A stretch of DNA of 38,028 bases from Intestinibacillus massiliensis (GCF_900155735.1 NZ_LT707060.1:84231-122258); one strand, 5' to 3'; positions 9,915 to 17,987 are shown, numbered from the stretch's first letter. Notes: a model not told the origin generated them from the sequence alone. Numbers and translations: made by a program.

Positions 9915-9975
9915 AAACATATATGCTTCTCACGGCCGGGGGCCGGGAAAATACGGAAAATGGAGGTTTGTCAGG

Positions 9976-10896
9976 ATGAAAGTAGCATTTGACGTAGACG
10001 TACTTGCGAAACAGATGAGCATCAACGACATGGTGCACCAGGTAGCCGACTGGGGCTACAAGTACATCGAGCAGTCGCCGCACCCGCGGATCAACCCGTT
10101 CTATAAGCACCCGCTGTTCTCGGAGGAGTGCGAGGCGGAGTACCGGAAGGCGCTGCGCGAGACCGGTGTGGAGATTTCTTCGTTTATCGTGGTATACCGC
10201 TGGAGCGGGCCGACGGAGGAGCAGCGCCAGTTTGCGGTCGCGAACTGGAAGAAGATCATCGAGATCGCGGTAAAGATGGGCGTACCGGTCATCAATACGG
10301 AGCTATCGGGCGACCCGAACCAGCAGGAGATCTGCAACGGGATGTGGTTCAAGTCGATGGAGGAGCTGCTGCCGATCATCGAGCGCGAGGGCCTGCGTGT
10401 GGAGATCCAGTCCCACCCGTACGACTTCTGCGAGCTGAACAACGAGACGGTCGACATGGTCAAGTCGTTCCGCTCGAAGAACCTGGGCTATGTATATTCT
10501 TCGCCGCACGGCTTCTTCTACGACCAGGGCAAGGGCGACGTACGCTCGATGCTGCGCTACTGCGGCGACGAGCTGACGCACGTGCTGTTTGCGGACACCT
10601 TCAACCAGACGCTGGACTGCCGTTATATCGCGAACCCGCCCTGGCTGAACGGGCGCGGCAAGGCGGACGTCACGATCCATCAGCACCTGATGATGGGCGA
10701 GGGCGACGTGGACTTCCCGGGCATCTATGAGACCCTGCGCGAGATGGACTTCGCGCACAAGCAGGAGAAGGCGGACGCCCCGAAGGTCGGCGGCGACAAC
10801 ATCGCCTGCGTCTCCATGTTCGGCTTCCCGGAGAAGATGAACGAGCAGGCGCCGGCCGCGCGCGAGCAGATCGAGCGCGAGCTTCTCGGCAAGTAA
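9976..10896 (+). CDS. iolH: IolH-like sugar phosphate isomerase/epimerase
   Basis: The 306-residue product is a TIM-barrel protein of the AP-endonuclease-2/xylose isomerase-like superfamily. Its N-terminus (MKVAFDVDVLAKQ, then VADWGYKYIEQSPHPRINPF) and the segments SSFIVVYRWSGP, VINTELSGDPNQ and HVLFADTFNQT match what I know of IolH from inositol operons of Bacillus. IolH has no firmly established reaction. Metal-ligand-like residues are visible (E in NTELSG, H in EIQSHPYDFCE, D in FADTFN, H in TIHQH). The start is the ATG with GGAGG 9 bases upstream; an in-frame upstream extension to 9883 runs through the leader palindrome and is rejected. The gene stands alone between a promoter and a terminator. 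Confidence 0.85.
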   Translation: MKVAFDVDVLAKQMSINDMVHQVADWGYKYIEQSPHPRINPFYKHPLFSEECEAEYRKALRETGVEISSFIVVYRWSGPTEEQRQFAVANWKKIIEIAVKMGVPVINTELSGDPNQQEICNGMWFKSMEELLPIIEREGLRVEIQSHPYDFCELNNETVDMVKSFRSKNLGYVYSSPHGFFYDQGKGDVRSMLRYCGDELTHVLFADTFNQTLDCRYIANPPWLNGRGKADVTIHQHLMMGEGDVDFPGIYETLREMDFAHKQEKADAPKVGGDNIACVSMFGFPEKMNEQAPAAREQIERELLGK

Positions 10897-10905
10897 GTTA
10901 CAAGA

Positions 10906-10957
10906 CAAAATATGGGTCGCGGACAAAGTCCGTCCGCGGTCCATATTTTGCGCCTTT
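10906..10957 (+). terminator. Rho-independent terminator after iolH
   Basis: A ~19-bp stem (10906-10924 with 10932-10950, including two G-T pairs) is followed by a short gap and TTTTT. It isolates iolH from the symporter gene. Confidence 0.8.
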
Positions 10958-10964
10958 TTGCGGT

Positions 10965-10993
10965 TTGAGGGAACCGTAAATAAGGCCTATAAT
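10965..10993 (+). promoter_or_regulatory. Predicted promoter of the sodium/solute symporter gene
   Basis: TTGAGG (10965-10970) and TATAAT (10988-10993) have 17-base spacing. The leader to the start codon is about 75 bases. Confidence 0.7.
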
Positions 10994-11073
10994 GTTTACA
11001 AATTGCCCAAAATGCTGAGTGAGGACGGCACTTGGGTAGTGTAAAAGTATAAAAGCATAAAAGGGGAAGAATT

Positions 11074-12720
11074 ATGAGTTTCGTCAATTCGCTGGCGTTC
11101 ACCGCGATTACGTTTATTGCGTTTACCGCGTTGGTCGCCATCATCTCCTGGTGGAAAACCAGAGGTGATAAGCTGGATACCCAGGACGGGTATTACCTGG
11201 CAGGCCGCGGCCTGACCGGCCCGATCATCGCAGGCTCCCTGCTGATGACCAACCTGTCCGCAGAGCAGCTGGTCGGTACAAACGGCCAGGCTGTCCGCAT
11301 CGGTATGGGCCCAATTGCATGGGAAGTCACGGCGGCAATCGCCCTGATCGTCCTGGCATTCTGGCTGATGCCGCAGTACTTAAAGACCGGCCTGACGACC
11401 GTGCCGCAGTTCTTTGAGCAGCGCTATGATGCGGGCACCCGCCGTCTGGTATCGTTCATCGTCCTGCTTTCTTACATCGTAATCATGCTGCCGAACATCC
11501 TGTATGCCGGCGCACAGGTATTTGTCAAAATCTTTGACCTGCCCGGCCTGACCGGTTGGTCCGAGTTTGCCTGCATCGCCATCGTCTGCGTTGCGACCGC
11601 GATCGTCGGTTCGATCTACGCGATCTGCGGCGGCCTGAAGGCAATCGCGCTTTCCGACTCCATCAACGGCCTCGGCCTGATCGTCGGCGGCCTGCTCGTC
11701 CCGGTATTCGGCCTGATCGTACTCGGCCAGATGCACGGCGGCGGCTTTGCAGAGGGCCTCGACACCCTGCTGCACGCAAACCCTGAAATGATGAATGCAA
11801 TCAACCCGGCGGATGCGCCAGAACCCTATATGCCCTGGCCGCTCCTGTTTACCGGTATGTTTATCAATAATATGTATTTCTGGGGTACCAACCAGTCCAT
11901 CATCCAGCGTACTTTCGGCGCAAAGAACCTGGCGGAAGCGCAGAAGGGCGCGGTACTGGCCGGCTTCCTCAAGATCCTGACCCCGCTGATCGTCGTTATC
12001 CCCGGCATCATCGCGTTCCACATGTTTGGGCCTGCCGCCCAGGCAAACGGCGGCGACGCCGGTTACCCGATGCTGGTCGCCGCGGTTATGCCGAAGGCGG
12101 TCCTGGGCTTCTTCGCGGCCGTTATGTTCGGCGCGATCCTGTCCTCCTTTAACTCGGTACTGAACTCCGCATCCACCATCTACGCGCTGGATATCCACCG
12201 CCCGATGTTCAACCCGACCGCGTCCGACGCTTACATGGTTAAGGTCGGCCAGCGCTTTGGCACCGTGGTTGCGATTGTTTCCACCATCATGTCCCCGTTC
12301 ATGCTGTACATGGGCGGTATTACGACCTTCGTAAACTCCATGTTCGCCGCGTTCAACACGCCGATCCTGATCTGCCTGGTTTGCGGCTTCTTCTGGAAGA
12401 AGGTCCCGACCATTGCGCCGAAGATCATCATCCCGATGCACGTCGTCCTGTACTTCACGCTGCAGTTCGGCCTGCGCAATGTCATCCCGTTCCTGAAGGA
12501 CATCCACTACCTGTACTTCACCGCGTTCCTGTTCGTTGTGGATATGATCGTGATGTGGTTCATCGTCAAGAAGAACCCGCGTCCGACCGATTTCGTCGTA
12601 CAGGACGTCAAGGCGGTCGAGCTGACCCCGTGGAAGCATCGCAAGATCTATGCCACGGTCACGCTGGCGGTCATGGTACTGGCCTATATTGTCTTTTCGC
12701 CCCTGGTCCTGGGTGCGTAA
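11074..12720 (+). CDS. Sodium/solute symporter (SSS/SLC5 family)
   Basis: This 548-residue integral membrane protein has about 14 hydrophobic segments and clear SSS-family features: the N-terminal DGYYLAGRGLTGPIIAGSLL with the unwound TM1 motif NLSAEQLVG, the TM region SIYAICGGLKAIALSDSING, and FGAILSSFNSVLNSASTIYALD, which contains the serine pair of the Na2 site. The family couples sodium entry to uptake of sugars, inositol, amino acids or vitamins. The pattern most resembles the sugar/inositol branch. Its own promoter and terminator flank it, and iolH, iolB and iolE are nearby, so inositol or a related cyclitol is a reasonable substrate, though this is inference. An AAAAGGGGAAG site precedes the ATG. 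Confidence 0.93.
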   Translation: MSFVNSLAFTAITFIAFTALVAIISWWKTRGDKLDTQDGYYLAGRGLTGPIIAGSLLMTNLSAEQLVGTNGQAVRIGMGPIAWEVTAAIALIVLAFWLMPQYLKTGLTTVPQFFEQRYDAGTRRLVSFIVLLSYIVIMLPNILYAGAQVFVKIFDLPGLTGWSEFACIAIVCVATAIVGSIYAICGGLKAIALSDSINGLGLIVGGLLVPVFGLIVLGQMHGGGFAEGLDTLLHANPEMMNAINPADAPEPYMPWPLLFTGMFINNMYFWGTNQSIIQRTFGAKNLAEAQKGAVLAGFLKILTPLIVVIPGIIAFHMFGPAAQANGGDAGYPMLVAAVMPKAVLGFFAAVMFGAILSSFNSVLNSASTIYALDIHRPMFNPTASDAYMVKVGQRFGTVVAIVSTIMSPFMLYMGGITTFVNSMFAAFNTPILICLVCGFFWKKVPTIAPKIIIPMHVVLYFTLQFGLRNVIPFLKDIHYLYFTAFLFVVDMIVMWFIVKKNPRPTDFVVQDVKAVELTPWKHRKIYATVTLAVMVLAYIVFSPLVLGA

Positions 12721-12744
12721 GGGATTTCCTCATCATACCAAGGA

Positions 12745-12780
12745 AAAAGCGGCTTCCCCAAAAGGGGAAGCCGCTTTTTT
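12745..12780 (+). terminator. Strong rho-independent terminator after the symporter gene
   Basis: A perfect 15-bp stem (AAAAGCGGCTTCCCC and its complement) with an AAAA loop runs into TTTTTT. Confidence 0.93.
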
Positions 12781-12926
12781 ACGTGCCGCCCGTCCGGCTG
12801 AACCGGAAGGCGGGCTGTTTCCGCAACCATGTGGCAATTGTGCGCCGCCCTTTTCTGCACCATAACATGGATGCGCGGCTTTTGCAGCCCCCGCTGCCGC
12901 GGGCAGCAATATTTTAGCGAAAGGGC

Positions 12927-12955
12927 TTGCGGCGCCCGGCGGAAACGGGTATCCT
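12927..12955 (+). promoter_or_regulatory. Predicted promoter of the alcohol dehydrogenase gene
   Basis: TTGCGG (12927-12932) and TATCCT (12950-12955) are 17 bases apart, upstream of a GAAAGGGAG ribosome binding site. The match to consensus is modest. Confidence 0.5.
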
Positions 12956-13000
12956 AGAGGGGAAGGAAGGGAACACCTGTATTTTGAAAGGGAGTGCCTT

Positions 13001-14173
13001 ATGGAAAACTTTACATTTTATGCGCCGACCTATTTCAGCTTCGGCGACGGCAGCGAGCGGCAGTGCGGCGCGCTGGTACGGCGATTTGGCGGCACCAAGG
13101 TGTTGCTGCACTACGGCGGCGGTTCCGTGCGGCGCAACGGCGTGCTGGACAAGGTCGTCGCGTCGCTCACGGACGCGGGGATCCCCTATGTCGAGCTGGG
13201 CGGCGTGCAGCCCAACCCGCGCAGCGGGCTGGTATATGAAGGCATCGGCCTGTGCCGCCGCGAAGGCATCGATTTTATCCTGGCCGTCGGCGGCGGCAGC
13301 ACAATCGATTCCGCCAAGGCGATCGCGGCGGGCGTGCCCTATGACGGCGATTTTTGGGACTATTACGGCACGGGCAAGCCGGTCGATACCGCGTTGCCGG
13401 TCGGCACGGTGCTGACCATTGCCGCCGCGGGCAGCGAAGGTTCGCCCGATTCGGTCATCACGCACGAAGAGGGGATGCGCAAGTGGGGGGCCTCCGGCGA
13501 GGCGCTCCGCCCGCGTTTTTCCATCCTGAACCCGATGTTTACCTGCACGCTGCCGGCCTACCAGACCGCCTGCGGCGCGACCGACATCATGGCGCACGTG
13601 TGCGAGCGGTATTTCACCAATACGGCGGACGTGGAAACGACCGACCGCCTGTGCGAGGCCGTGCTCAAGGCCATGATCACGGAAACGCCGAAGGTGATGG
13701 CCGATTTGGGCAATTACCAGGCGCGCGCCAACATCATGTGGGCGGGCATGGTCGCCCATAACAACCTGTGCGGCGTTGGCCGCGCGCAGGACTGGGCGAG
13801 CCACGACATCGAGCACGAGCTGTCCGCGAAATACGATGTGGCGCATGGCGCGGGGCTGGCCGTGGTCATGCCCGCCTGGATGACGTATGTGCTGCCGCAT
13901 GACGTGCAGCGCTTTGCGCAGTTCGCCGTGCGCGTCTGGGGCTGCGACATGGATTTTACCGACCCGGAACGCACCGCGCGCGAGGGCATTGCACGGTTCC
14001 GCGCGTTCCTGTCGTCCATCGGCATGCCGCAGGGCTTTGCGGCGCTTGGCGCACGCGAGGAGGATATCCCGGCGCTGGCGGCGCATATCGGCCTGACGGG
14101 CGGGCGCACGCTAGGCGGCTTCGTGCCGCTTACGGCCGCGGACGTCGAGGCGATCTACCGCCTCGCGCTATAA
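13001..14173 (+). CDS. Iron-containing alcohol dehydrogenase, YqhD/butanol dehydrogenase type
   Basis: The 390-residue protein is a group III metal-dependent alcohol dehydrogenase that reduces aldehydes. The dinucleotide-binding GGGS (in AVGGGSTIDSAKAIA) is present. Predicted metal ligands are D195 and H199 (ATDIMAHVCE), H268 (SHDIEHELS) and H282 (VAHGAGLAVVMPAW), in the same order and nearly the same spacing as in Escherichia coli YqhD. That branch generally prefers NADPH and acts on short aldehydes. In this neighbourhood it could reduce malonate semialdehyde or another aldehyde formed from inositol breakdown, but the substrate is not determined by the sequence. The following VOC gene starts 37 bases later and is probably co-transcribed. 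Confidence 0.93.
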   Translation: MENFTFYAPTYFSFGDGSERQCGALVRRFGGTKVLLHYGGGSVRRNGVLDKVVASLTDAGIPYVELGGVQPNPRSGLVYEGIGLCRREGIDFILAVGGGSTIDSAKAIAAGVPYDGDFWDYYGTGKPVDTALPVGTVLTIAAAGSEGSPDSVITHEEGMRKWGASGEALRPRFSILNPMFTCTLPAYQTACGATDIMAHVCERYFTNTADVETTDRLCEAVLKAMITETPKVMADLGNYQARANIMWAGMVAHNNLCGVGRAQDWASHDIEHELSAKYDVAHGAGLAVVMPAWMTYVLPHDVQRFAQFAVRVWGCDMDFTDPERTAREGIARFRAFLSSIGMPQGFAALGAREEDIPALAAHIGLTGGRTLGGFVPLTAADVEAIYRLAL

Positions 14174-14210
14174 ATTTTATCAATAACCGTACCATAGGAG
14201 GATAAGGCAC

Positions 14211-14618
14211 ATGGAAAACCACTTTACCGGCCTGGCGCATGTCGCCGTACTGACGGGGCACCTTGGCGTCAGCATTGACTTTTACGAGCGGATGGGCGGC
14301 GTGCTGCGCAAGCGCGGCGAAGCGAAAAAGGCAACGGGCGTCAACCAACTTGCCATCATCGAGCTGGCGGGCTTTGAGATTGAACTCATTGAGCCGCACG
14401 ACGGCACCGAGGTCACGGCAAAGGGCGGCGCGCTGCCGCATTTCGCCATCCGCGTGGACGACCTGGAGCAGGCGGCGGAGGCGCTGCGGGCGGCCGGGAT
14501 CGATACGTTCCAGACACCTGCGCCCAACGTGCTGCCCGGCCTGTTCGGCGGCCTGCGCAACTGGTTCCTCGCGGGGCCGAGCGGGGAGCTGATCGAACTG
14601 ATGCAGCCGATCGCGTAA
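14211..14618 (+). CDS. VOC-superfamily (glyoxalase-like) protein
   Basis: This 135-residue protein has the paired beta-alpha-beta-beta-beta modules of the vicinal oxygen chelate superfamily. The first module starts at GLAHVAVLTGHLGVSIDFYERMGG and the second at HFAIRVDDLEQAAEALRAAG. Candidate metal ligands are the early histidine in LAHVAV, E in EIELIEPHDG, H in LPHFAIRV and the terminal E in GELIELMQP. Related enzymes include lactoylglutathione lyase and methylmalonyl-CoA epimerase, and the short single-domain form does not allow a choice. A TAGGAGG site precedes the ATG. It lies behind the alcohol dehydrogenase gene and may act on a product of the same pathway. Confidence 0.85.
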   Translation: MENHFTGLAHVAVLTGHLGVSIDFYERMGGVLRKRGEAKKATGVNQLAIIELAGFEIELIEPHDGTEVTAKGGALPHFAIRVDDLEQAAEALRAAGIDTFQTPAPNVLPGLFGGLRNWFLAGPSGELIELMQPIA

Positions 14619-14648
14619 GCGTATCCCGGGGAAAGGGGGCGGACGGGC

Positions 14649-14975
14649 ATGTATACCCAGTTCGCGGAACTGATGCAGTATTACCATCTGGATTTTGCAA
14701 TTTACTATCTGACAGTGGCGGCCATGCTGCTCAACAGCCTGAAAATTGCACGGTACGGCCGGGGGATGGACAAGCGGGCGCTCTGCTTTGACCTTGCGGT
14801 GGGCGCGGTGCTCCTGGCGGGCGTTGTTTGCGGCTTGGTTTTCCAGGGCGTGCTGCTGGATATCGCGCAGTCCCCGGGGGACGGCTGGCTTGCAAAGGCT
14901 GTCCTGGTGCTGGCGGCCGACGCCGCAATGCTCCTTTTCCAGGCCTGCTTGGCCTGGCGGGCGGCGCACAAATAA
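14649..14975 (+). CDS. Hypothetical membrane protein with about three helices
   Basis: A 108-residue hydrophobic protein begins 30 bases after the VOC gene behind a GGGGAAAGGGGGCGG site. Three membrane segments are visible, at about residues 17-32, 49-70 and 84-104, with a basic loop (KIARYGRGMDKR) after the first and a basic end (WRAAHK). No family is recognised. It closes the alcohol dehydrogenase/VOC transcription unit and is followed directly by a bidirectional hairpin. Position and hydrophobicity pattern support it as a real gene. Confidence 0.7.
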   Translation: MYTQFAELMQYYHLDFAIYYLTVAAMLLNSLKIARYGRGMDKRALCFDLAVGAVLLAGVVCGLVFQGVLLDIAQSPGDGWLAKAVLVLAADAAMLLFQACLAWRAAHK

Positions 14976-15012
14976 AAAAAGGGCGTGGAACAATCCGTTC
15001 CACGCCCTTTTG
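14974..15012. terminator. Bidirectional terminator between the hypothetical membrane gene and iolB
   Basis: A 15-bp perfect stem (AAAAGGGCGTGGAAC and its complement) lies between convergent genes. Read on the minus strand it is followed by seven T, so it best serves iolB. Read on the plus strand the tail is TTTTG. Confidence 0.9.
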
Positions 15013-15105
15013 TGTGCTTCCAGGAAGCGGCTGGGGCCAGATGCCCCAACAAATCATACTTTTTCCATACGGCCGCGTCTGCACGCCGCCGGCAGGCATA
15101 TCGCC

Positions 15106-15912
15106 TTAGTTGCCGGTCGGGCAGTGCCAGATATGGTCGTTCGCGTCGTCCTCGAGCAGCCACAGGTGCTCCTCGTCGTCGATGCGGGTCTTGTCCCACG
15201 GGTCGCCCGGCAGGTGGCGGATGCCCCATGCATAGCAGCAGGAGTAGCCCGGCGCGGTGACCTGGGAGTGCATCTTGTCCGTGATGATCGCAAGGCCGTT
15301 ATGGTGGGTCTCATAGATTTCGCCGTTCGCCCAGCCTGCGCCGAAGCCCATCGGCTTGTCAAAGCGGTAGAAGTAGCACTCCGGCTGCGGGTGGTGGTGC
15401 GGCGGGTAGGAGGACCACTTGCCCGGCAGGTTGACGACCTCGCCCAGCACCATGTTGGAGTACGGCGCGTTGTCCAGGTCGAAGCAGGTGCGCACGTCGC
15501 GCTTGATGCAGCCCATCAGCTCGCCCTTGTTGCCGCGCGCCCAGGTATCGGTGTCTTCGGGCTTGTACATCTTGTTCGGGAAGGTTTTTTCATTCAGGGT
15601 CTTCTGCACATAGATGTTGCAGGGGCCGTGCGCGACGACCTCGACCTTGGTGCCCTTGCAGACGTGCAGGCAGGACGGGTTGTAGTCAAACGGGTTCGGG
15701 CGGTCGACGTCATAGGACTCGCCGTCCCACTTGACCGTGCACTTGCCGTCAAATACGAGCACTGCGACTTCCTTTTCCGCCTCTTCACACGTCCAGGTGT
15801 CGCCGTCCTCCATGACGAGCAGGCCGACGTCCATCATGGCGTCCTTGCCGATGCCCTCGTCCAGCCGGATATACTCGTTATACCCGCGCTTTACTTCCTT
15901 ATCAATATACAT
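15106..15912 (-). CDS. iolB: 5-deoxy-glucuronate isomerase (IolB)
   Basis: IolB converts 5-deoxy-D-glucuronate to 5-dehydro-2-deoxy-D-gluconate in myo-inositol breakdown. The protein is a bicupin. The second cupin shows the metal-binding string SSYPPHHHPQPECYFYRF (His and Glu ligands), a IolB hallmark, followed by the late H in DKMHSQVTAPGYS. YIDKEVKRGYNEYIRLD near the start and GPCNIYV are also typical. The frame opens at 15921, but that ATG is one base after AGGAGG; the next ATG at 15912 has better spacing (10 bases), giving 268 residues, the usual length. It is transcribed opposite to the alcohol dehydrogenase unit and downstream of, and in the same direction as, the DeoR-type regulator. 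Confidence 0.92.
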   Translation of the reverse strand: MYIDKEVKRGYNEYIRLDEGIGKDAMMDVGLLVMEDGDTWTCEEAEKEVAVLVFDGKCTVKWDGESYDVDRPNPFDYNPSCLHVCKGTKVEVVAHGPCNIYVQKTLNEKTFPNKMYKPEDTDTWARGNKGELMGCIKRDVRTCFDLDNAPYSNMVLGEVVNLPGKWSSYPPHHHPQPECYFYRFDKPMGFGAGWANGEIYETHHNGLAIITDKMHSQVTAPGYSCCYAWGIRHLPGDPWDKTRIDDEEHLWLLEDDANDHIWHCPTGN

Positions 15913-15930
15913 CTTCAGCATACCTCCTAG

Positions 15931-15956
15931 TATTTGAAATCTCGGGGATTCAAATA
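15931..15956. promoter_or_regulatory. Candidate operator in the iolB leader
   Basis: Perfect 8-bp arms TATTTGAA (15931-15938) and TTCAAATA (15949-15956) are separated by 10 bases. The site covers the region just after the predicted iolB transcription start, a typical repressor position. The IolR-like regulator next door is the obvious candidate binder. Confidence 0.6.
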
Positions 15957-15964
15957 TTTCCTAT

Positions 15965-15993
15965 ATTGTACCACACAGAGCCCGCGGCTGCAA
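15965..15993 (-). promoter_or_regulatory. Predicted iolB promoter (minus strand)
   Basis: On the minus strand TTGCAG (15993-15988) and TACAAT (15970-15965) are 17 bases apart. The -10 ends about 9 bases before the inverted repeat at 15931-15956. Confidence 0.7.
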
Positions 15994-16027
15994 GGGACGC
16001 GGCGCGGGCGGCGCGGTTTTTGCGCGC

Positions 16028-16783
16028 CTATTCGTAGCGCACGCGCACGCCGCTCGCGGCGAAAAATTTCATGTACTGCTCGGGCGGGCGGCGGTCGGTG
16101 ACAAAGCCGGTCAGCTCCTCGAGGCGGCAGAAGGTGATGACCGCGTCCCGGTCAAGCTTGGAGCCGTCCGCCATCAGGAAGATGTGCGCCGCGCGCTGCA
16201 CGACGCCCCGCTTGATCTCGGACTCGAGGAAGGTCGTGTTCATCATGCCGTTTTCGATGGAAACGCCGGTCGCCGCCATAAAGGCCTTGTTGATCTTCAT
16301 TGTGGACAGCGCCTCGAAGGTGGACAGGCCGACGAAGGAATCGGTCGGCCGCGAGTAAATGCCGCCGAGCGAGATGACGCTCAGGTTCTCGTATTTCGAG
16401 GCTTCCGCGAGCGCGCCGAGCGAATGCGTCACGATCGTAATGCGTTTTTTGGCGGCCAGGAATTTGAGCATGCACACCGTGGTGGAGCCGGAATCGAGGA
16501 AGATGGTGTCGCCGTCGGCGACCTCTTCGGCGGCCAGGCGGCCGATCAGGGTCTTGTCGGCCGGGTGCAGCCCGGAGCGCACCGGCATGGGCACCGCGCC
16601 CGCGGAGGCGATCGCCGTCACGCCGCCGTACACTTTCGCGATGTGGCCGCGGGCCTCGAGCTCGTTCAGGTCGCGGCGGATGGTGTTTTTGGATACGCCG
16701 AAGACCTCGCAAAGCTCGTCGATCGTGGCGGTCTCCTTGGATATTACATATTGTTCGATGGAATTGAGCCTGCTAATTTTCAA
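16028..16783 (-). CDS. iolR: DeoR-family transcriptional regulator, IolR-like
   Basis: This 251-residue protein has the DeoR-type winged helix-turn-helix at residues 1-57 (TIDELCEVFGVSKNTIRRDL, then the family's KVYGGVTA) and a DeoRC effector domain with the phosphosugar-binding FLDSGSTT and INKAFMAATGVS. Bacillus IolR, the inositol-operon repressor that responds to a phosphorylated intermediate, belongs to this family and shares the VSKNT, KVYGGV and NKAFM-ATG strings as I recall them. The start is a TTG, with GAGGTG upstream; no in-frame ATG fits the domain. It lies between iolB and the divergent transketolase genes. The family is certain; the IolR role is inferred from neighbours. Confidence 0.85.
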   Translation of the reverse strand: MKISRLNSIEQYVISKETATIDELCEVFGVSKNTIRRDLNELEARGHIAKVYGGVTAIASAGAVPMPVRSGLHPADKTLIGRLAAEEVADGDTIFLDSGSTTVCMLKFLAAKKRITIVTHSLGALAEASKYENLSVISLGGIYSRPTDSFVGLSTFEALSTMKINKAFMAATGVSIENGMMNTTFLESEIKRGVVQRAAHIFLMADGSKLDRDAVITFCRLEELTGFVTDRRPPEQYMKFFAASGVRVRYE

Positions 16784-17117
16784 AACCCTGACACCTCGAA
16801 TCAGTATTATGTCGGAAAGAGGGGCGCTAGGCCCCTCTCATTTTCCTTATCGATTTCGTATACTTCTAAGTTTATCAGAATTTACTGAAAAATCAACCAA
16901 CAAAAACCCGGAATTCAAGGATTTCTTACAGAAATATGGAAGGGAGCATATAATGTCGGTAAAATCAGGCAAAGATTTTCCGGACAAAATAGGCGGAGAG
17001 CATTGAAATTATGCAAAAAAAATGATAATATCTAAGCAGTGCTACGGCGTATAAAGAGGCGCCGCGGTACGGACTTATGGTTTGCAATGAAAATTTAGGA
17101 ATAGGCAGGTGTATTTC
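16784..17117. other. Divergent regulatory region between iolR-like gene and transketolase
   Basis: This 334-base AT-rich gap has no gene. It contains a hairpin in the iolR-like leader (AGAGGGGCG/CCCCTCT around 16818-16839), an imperfect repeat TCAG-six bases-CTGA near 16876, and the transketolase promoter at 17003-17031. A short open frame runs through it to 17006 but has no ribosome binding site and no family features. The iolR-like promoter was not resolved. Confidence 0.6.
17003..17031 (+). promoter_or_regulatory. Predicted promoter of the transketolase genes
   Basis: TTGAAA (17003-17008) and TAATAT (17026-17031) are separated by 17 bases, with an A-tract in the spacer. A leader of about 80 bases precedes the start codon. 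Confidence 0.75.
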
Positions 17118-17972
17118 ATGCAGAAAGCAGAGAAAATGCAGGAACTGCGTGTATTCGCGCAGGAAATCAGAATGGAGACGCTGAAGATCATCCATTCCCT
17201 GGGCAAGGGCCATGTCGGCGGCGCCATGGGTATGGCGGACGCGATGGCGGTTGTCTACGGCGCGTACATGAAGATCGACCCCAAGAACCCCCGCTGGGAG
17301 GACCGTGACTGGTTCATCCTGTCCAAGGGCCACGCGGGCCCGGTCGCTTACGCGACCCTCGGCCTGATGGGCTTCTACCCGGTAGAAGAGGCGTACACCC
17401 TCAACCGCCCGGGCACCAACTTCCCGTCCCACACCGACCGCACCAAGACCATCGGCGTTGACCTGACCACGGGCTCCCTGGGCCAGGGCATGTCCGAGGC
17501 AGTCGGCGCGGCGCTCGGCAACAAGGTCGACGGCCGTGACAGCCACGTATTCGTAGCCATCGGCGACGGCGAAGCGGATGAAGGCCAGATTTGGGAGGCA
17601 GCGGAGTTTGCCGCCCACTACAAGCTGGACCACCTGATCTGCCTGGTCGACAACAACGGCCGCCAGCTCGACGGCGCGGTTGCCGACGTTATGGGCCATG
17701 CAAAGGGCCTGGCCGCCAAGTTCGACGCGTTCGGCTGGCATGTCATCCACGTCACGGACGGCAACGACGTAGAGAAGATCTATGACGCAATCGCAGAGGC
17801 TTATACCGTAACCGGCAAGCCCACCGCTATCGTCCTCGACACCGTCAAGGGCAAGGGCGCTACCTTCGCTGAGTCTTCCGGCGCGCACAGCTCCGAGCCG
17901 ACTGCAGAGCAGTGGGATGAGGCTTTTGCGTACGCTGAGAAGCAGATGGCCGAAATCAAGGCCGCGAAGTAA
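17118..17972 (+). CDS. Transketolase, N-terminal (thiamine diphosphate-binding) subunit
   Basis: The 284-residue protein corresponds to the first third of transketolase. It has the substrate/ThDP residues in HSLGKGHVGGAMGMADAM, DWFILSKGHAGP and DLTTGSLGQGMSEAVGAALG, and the ThDP-magnesium motif GDGEADEGQIWEAAEFA followed by LVDNNGRQLDG. Transketolase moves two-carbon ketol units between sugar phosphates. A two-gene form is common in anaerobic Firmicutes and archaea. The ATG at 17118 with AGGCAGG 8 bases upstream is preferred over a GTG three codons earlier. The C-terminal subunit gene starts 15 bases downstream with its own AGGGAGG site, so this is a genuine split, not a frameshift. Confidence 0.93.
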   Translation: MQKAEKMQELRVFAQEIRMETLKIIHSLGKGHVGGAMGMADAMAVVYGAYMKIDPKNPRWEDRDWFILSKGHAGPVAYATLGLMGFYPVEEAYTLNRPGTNFPSHTDRTKTIGVDLTTGSLGQGMSEAVGAALGNKVDGRDSHVFVAIGDGEADEGQIWEAAEFAAHYKLDHLICLVDNNGRQLDGAVADVMGHAKGLAAKFDAFGWHVIHVTDGNDVEKIYDAIAEAYTVTGKPTAIVLDTVKGKGATFAESSGAHSSEPTAEQWDEAFAYAEKQMAEIKAAK

Positions 17973-17987
17973 GGGAGGTACGGAATA

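Larger units (their letters stand above)
9669..9975. other. AT-rich 307-base intergenic region upstream of iolH
   Basis: No gene is seen here. The first 170 bases are strikingly AT-rich compared with the rest of the window. The region holds the iolH promoter (9836-9864) and, just downstream of it, a run of alternating purines and pyrimidines containing a 14-bp perfect palindrome (9901-9914). No clear terminator for the AraC-type gene was found. Confidence 0.7.
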
